Origin: Deltaproteobacteria bacterium
GTDB lineage: Bacteria > Desulfobacterota > Desulfobacteria > Desulfobacterales > UBA11574
Direction: 5' to 3'
Length of the DNA: 8,956 bases
NCBI GenBank assembly: GCA_019313025.1
Contig: JAFDCA010000585.1
Span: forward strand, 1 to 8,956
The translations under genes and the position numbers were made by a program. The notes under the pieces are model-generated. The model was given only the letters and a program-made list of their open reading frames with translations, did not search any database and was not told the origin of the DNA. This document shows, piece after piece, positions 6,006 to 8,956 of the stretch; positions within the stretch are counted from its first letter, which is position 1, and the number at the start of each line of letters is the position of its first letter.

Positions 6006-7745
6006 GTGTTGAAATCTACGCTTATGAAGCCGTTGTCTACTCAGAATTTTTTACAATCGAGAATCCATCGATTGTTGCACAAATCTACCGACAACTACAG
6101 TAAAACCATCGGGACGATTTTAAGAAAAAGAGGTTTAATAACCGAAGAACAACTCCAGAATGCCCTCAAAGTACAAAAAGATAAACTCTATACTTTTGGC
6201 AAGGCCGTTCGCTTGGGGCAAATCATTGTTGAACTTGGCTACGCATTAGAAGAAGATCTGGTAAAAGCGGTTAACGATGAATATCAAATTTCAGTTAACA
6301 CACTGACCGACGACATCAGAGGTCTTGTCAAAAAAAAACGCGAAAGCTTTGTTGAAGGGCTCCCTCCACCGCGTATTCCCATATGGCTACAGTTTTTTAC
6401 CGCAACCATGGTCATTACTATCATCACTATTTTTGTAATGAGTTCTTTTATTTTGAGCCAGCAAAGGGAAATGCTTTACAACCAAACCTTAAAAATCGGC
6501 AAGGTCAGCCTTAACTATTTTAGCGGTAATGCGTCTATTCCGCTTCTTGAAGACAATATTTTAAGACTTAACACATTAATAAAAGACGCCACTCATGTTG
6601 AAGGACTTCTTTATGCAATTATCATTGACCACAACCAGACGATTAAAGCACATACAGATATTAACAAAATCGGGAAAACTTTTAATAAATTTGCAAACAT
6701 TACCAATATAAGAAAAGAAGAAGACGTTACCTACTTTAATTACTTTTCAGAATCGGGTAAGCATGTTTTAAATTTAACTCGCCCTATATTATTTAATAAA
6801 AAAGAGCTTGGTGAAGTCCATGTTGGGATTTCCATTGATTTTATTGAAAAATTGATCCATAGAGCACAACTTACAATTATTGGAATAACCCTTTTCATTA
6901 TTATTTTGGGCAGTGGTGTTGCTGTTTTTCTCGGATTCCATTTTTCACGGCCTATTTCCAACCTCGTTCAGGCAACCAGGGAAATCGGCTCTGGGAATTA
7001 TCAACATAAAATCATCCTGGCAAGAAATGATGAACTCGGGAATTTGTCTACTGCATTTAATCGTATGGGTGAAGAGCTCTGGAAGAACTCACTTATGCAA
7101 AAATCCTTTGGAAAGTATATCGGTTCCGAAGTCCTAGAGATGATCATGGCCAATCCTGAAAGTGTCTGGTTAAAAGGCCATAGAAGTGAAGCCACGATTA
7201 TTTTCATCGATATCAGAGGATTTTCATCATATTCCGAGGTTAAAGAGCCTGAAGAAATTGTTGAAAAGCTAAATCAATACTTTGAAATTGCCACCCAGGC
7301 AATCCAGGATTATGGCGGGTATGTTGACAAGTTTATCGGTGATGCGGTTTTGGGTGTTTTTGGCGTTCCGGTCTATCATGAAAACCACGCGTTGAGAGCT
7401 GTAAAAGCTGCCACTGATATGCAAAAAGCGTTTCTTGAAAAACACGAAAATGGAAACGACCTCCTTCAATCTGTAGGGATTGGGATAAATTCAGGTGTCG
7501 TCGTGTCAGGCAATATCGGATCACAAAATAGAATGGAATACACCGTTATTGGTGACAGCGTAAACCTGGCTGCACATCTATACCGGTTGGCCAACCCCGG
7601 TGAAATAATTATCAGTAAAAGTGTTTTCCGCCATCTTAAAAAGATGCTTAAAGTAGAGCCGCTTCCTCCACAATATATAAAAGGTAAATCGGAACCCGTG
7701 GAAACCTTCAGGCTGCTGGGCATACGGGAGAACCATGATGCCTGA
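6006..7745 (+). CDS. Membrane-bound class III adenylate/guanylate cyclase with MshEN-like, Cache-like and HAMP domains
   Basis: Sensor enzyme predicted to make a cyclic nucleotide. Domains: an MshEN/GspE-N-like region with two 24-residue motifs (34-57 and 69-92); membrane helix 1 (about 127-150); an extracytoplasmic Cache-like sensor (about 151-286); membrane helix 2 (about 288-311); HAMP (about 308-360); and the cyclase domain (about 392-575). The cyclase shows metal ligands D402 (FIDIRGF) and D446 (KFIGDAVLG), purine-selecting K442 and T513 (favouring ATP), and N520. The usual transition-state Arg is H524 (VNLAAH), so activity may be low. In the N-terminal region, motif 1 lacks the Arg of RLG but keeps Gln57, and motif 2 keeps RLG but has Glu92 in place of Gln, so c-di-GMP binding is uncertain. 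Starts possible at GTG 6006, TTG 6009 or ATG 6024, none with a clear ribosome site; the ATG is plausible. The IS ends just upstream. The stop overlaps the next gene by 11 bases. Confidence 0.88.
   Translation: MLKSTLMKPLSTQNFLQSRIHRLLHKSTDNYSKTIGTILRKRGLITEEQLQNALKVQKDKLYTFGKAVRLGQIIVELGYALEEDLVKAVNDEYQISVNTLTDDIRGLVKKKRESFVEGLPPPRIPIWLQFFTATMVITIITIFVMSSFILSQQREMLYNQTLKIGKVSLNYFSGNASIPLLEDNILRLNTLIKDATHVEGLLYAIIIDHNQTIKAHTDINKIGKTFNKFANITNIRKEEDVTYFNYFSESGKHVLNLTRPILFNKKELGEVHVGISIDFIEKLIHRAQLTIIGITLFIIILGSGVAVFLGFHFSRPISNLVQATREIGSGNYQHKIILARNDELGNLSTAFNRMGEELWKNSLMQKSFGKYIGSEVLEMIMANPESVWLKGHRSEATIIFIDIRGFSSYSEVKEPEEIVEKLNQYFEIATQAIQDYGGYVDKFIGDAVLGVFGVPVYHENHALRAVKAATDMQKAFLEKHENGNDLLQSVGIGINSGVVVSGNIGSQNRMEYTVIGDSVNLAAHLYRLANPGEIIISKSVFRHLKKMLKVEPLPPQYIKGKSEPVETFRLLGIRENHDA
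7726..7730 (+). promoter_or_regulatory. Ribosome binding site of the deacetylase, inside the cyclase 3' end
   Basis: GGGAG lies 4 bases before the first ATG (7735) and 7 before the second (7738), the latter being better spaced. Its position inside the upstream gene supports translational coupling. Confidence 0.6.
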
Positions 7746-8751
7746 GACTTTAAACTTAAAAAAAACTGTTTTAATAAATATCTTTCTTTTATTTTGTTTA
7801 TTCCTTGGGGCCTGTGCAATAAATGGATCGATTTTCCACAACACCCATCAGGCCCATATTTCTAATGATTTTGTCATCGTAAAGACAACCCCAAAAGACA
7901 CATTCTCTTCCCTTGCCGCCTACTATTTGAAAGACCCGAACAAAGGTTGGCTGATTGCCGAATTTAACCGTATGACAACGCTTCTCCCGGGCCAAGAATT
8001 GATTATTCCATTATCACCATTTAACAAGGGCGGTCTGAAAGCCGAAGGTTATCAAACGGTTCCAGTATTGGTCTACCACAATTTTTCAAAAAAAAAGTCT
8101 GATAAAACAGCTGTGGGCAAGGACGACTTTGACGCCCAGATGAAATACCTGAAGCAAAACGGCTATCATGTTATTTCGGTGGATCAATTATTAGATTTTA
8201 TCGATTACAAGGAACAACTCCCAAAAAAATCGATTGTCATAACATTTGACGACGCATGGGGTTCTATCTTTGATATCGCGCTTCCCATATTAATAAAATA
8301 TGGTTTTACCGCAACCTTTTTTATTTACACTGATTTTATAGGTGGTGGGAAAGCCATGAGCTGGAAACAAATCGAAACTCTTTCAAAAATCGGGTTCGAT
8401 ATTCAATGCCAAACAAAGAGCCACAGGAATCTGGCAGTTCTAAAAAAGAATGAATCAATGAAAGAATATCTAAACTCCATTGAAACGGAGATCAATTATC
8501 CCAAAAAGCTGATAAAAAAGAAACTGAATATCGATTGTAAATATTTGGCATACCCTTATGGTGAAACCAAGAATCTTGTCATTGCTTTGTTAAAAAAACA
8601 CGGCTACCGCGCAGCGTTCACCGTTGACCGAAAGCCGAATCCCTTCTTTATTGACAAATATAGAATCTCTCGTTCTGTAATATATGGCAGCTATAACATG
8701 GAACAATTTAAAAGTAATTTGTCTGTTTTTCACAAGAACGAATTGAAATGA
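7735..8751 (+). CDS. Lipoprotein LysM-like / polysaccharide deacetylase (NodB-type)
   Basis: A 338-residue envelope protein. A hydrophobic signal (about 10-26) ends in lipobox LGAC, so C27 should be lipidated. Next comes a LysM-like segment (about 45-93: FVIVKTTPKDTFSSLAAYY through LLPGQELIIPL), which would bind glycan, then a NodB deacetylase domain opening with VPVLVYHNF (109-117). Motif 1 is TFDDAW (catalytic base D172, metal D173), motif 2 is QTKSH (226-230) and motif 3 AYPYGE (272-277). In the family motif 2 is HxxxH. Here the first metal His is Q226 while H230 remains, so zinc binding may be weakened. Substrate is unknown: N-acetylated exopolysaccharide or peptidoglycan are the family options. 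Start is either of two adjacent ATGs (7735, 7738). It overlaps the cyclase by 11 bases and shares ATGA with the next gene, indicating an operon. Confidence 0.88.
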   Translation: MMPETLNLKKTVLINIFLLFCLFLGACAINGSIFHNTHQAHISNDFVIVKTTPKDTFSSLAAYYLKDPNKGWLIAEFNRMTTLLPGQELIIPLSPFNKGGLKAEGYQTVPVLVYHNFSKKKSDKTAVGKDDFDAQMKYLKQNGYHVISVDQLLDFIDYKEQLPKKSIVITFDDAWGSIFDIALPILIKYGFTATFFIYTDFIGGGKAMSWKQIETLSKIGFDIQCQTKSHRNLAVLKKNESMKEYLNSIETEINYPKKLIKKKLNIDCKYLAYPYGETKNLVIALLKKHGYRAAFTVDRKPNPFFIDKYRISRSVIYGSYNMEQFKSNLSVFHKNELK

Positions 8752-8956
8752 AAAATACGATCAATGCAATTTTGATGACGATTGTTTTGTCTCTATTTTC
8801 TGGACGGATGGGCTTGCTTAATTCCTACGGAGATGTTGGAAACAAGGTTCCTGAAGAGACTTCCGAACAAACACTGAACAACAAGTCAGTATTTACCTCT
8901 TCTTATTACCTGAAAAAAGCAAACACATATGTACATAAAGATGAGCTGCAATCAGC
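8748..8956 (+). CDS. Exported protein, N-terminal part, possibly TPR-containing, cut by the window edge
   Basis: The first 69 residues of a gene leaving the right edge. The start ATG overlaps the deacetylase stop as ATGA (8748-8751), a classic coupling arrangement. Residues 1-19 form a Lys-containing, hydrophobic signal-like segment. A polar low-complexity stretch (28-50) follows, then YYLKKANTYVHKDELQSA (53-69), which resembles the first helices of a tetratricopeptide repeat. The TPR idea rests on this short piece only. No lipobox is seen. As third gene of the cyclase-deacetylase operon it probably acts in the periplasm or at the outer membrane with the deacetylase, as TPR proteins do in some exopolysaccharide export systems. 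That role is inference. Confidence 0.7.
   Translation, partial: MKNTINAILMTIVLSLFSGRMGLLNSYGDVGNKVPEETSEQTLNNKSVFTSSYYLKKANTYVHKDELQS

Noticed and set aside
7466..7844. Long minus-strand frames opposite the cyclase 3' end and deacetylase 5' end
   Set aside because: They mirror strongly supported plus-strand genes, with no family motifs or ribosome sites of their own.
1..8956. tRNA, rRNA, CRISPR array, riboswitch or attachment site
   Set aside because: Read for repeats with regular spacers, clover-leaf patterns and conserved RNA motifs, and none was recognised by eye.

Overview
The window looks like chromosome from an AT-rich, anaerobic deltaproteobacterium-like organism, probably near Desulfobacterales. 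This is inferred from the style of the signalling proteins (a large hybrid CheA, a STAS partner and a Cache-type methyl-accepting chemotaxis protein) and from base composition. No rRNA or other marker gene is present to confirm it.

Layout. The left half (about 1-4340) is one minus-strand signalling operon, read right to left: a small STAS-domain protein, then a 1086-residue hybrid CheA (HPt, kinase, two CheW-like domains, receiver), then the start of a membrane chemoreceptor that leaves the window at base 1. A near-consensus sigma-54 promoter lies just upstream of the STAS gene. A gene-poor divergent intergenic stretch of about 790 bases follows (4341-5128), holding a terminator-like hairpin, several TTGAC motifs and a candidate sigma-70 promoter. 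A complete IS1595-family insertion sequence (5129-5991), with inverted repeats and a probable short target duplication, sits at the right end of this stretch. It lies almost directly in front of the next operon.

The right half (6006 to the end) is a plus-strand operon with overlapping genes: a membrane class III nucleotide cyclase (MshEN-like N-terminus, extracytoplasmic sensor, HAMP, cyclase), a lipoprotein-type LysM/polysaccharide deacetylase, and the start of an exported protein. The overlaps (11 bases and ATGA) suggest translational coupling, so a sensor that makes a nucleotide second messenger appears tied to cell-envelope or exopolysaccharide work.

The most notable observation is a set of odd catalytic or phosphorylation-site residues. 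CheA has a run of 16 A/T bases that replaces the usual Ser-Thr-x-Glu after the F box with four extra Phe, without changing length. The cyclase has His where the transition-state Arg is expected. The deacetylase has Gln where the first metal-binding His is expected. The STAS protein lacks the phosphorylatable Ser. Whether these are assembly errors, decay or real specialisation is the main question the window raises.
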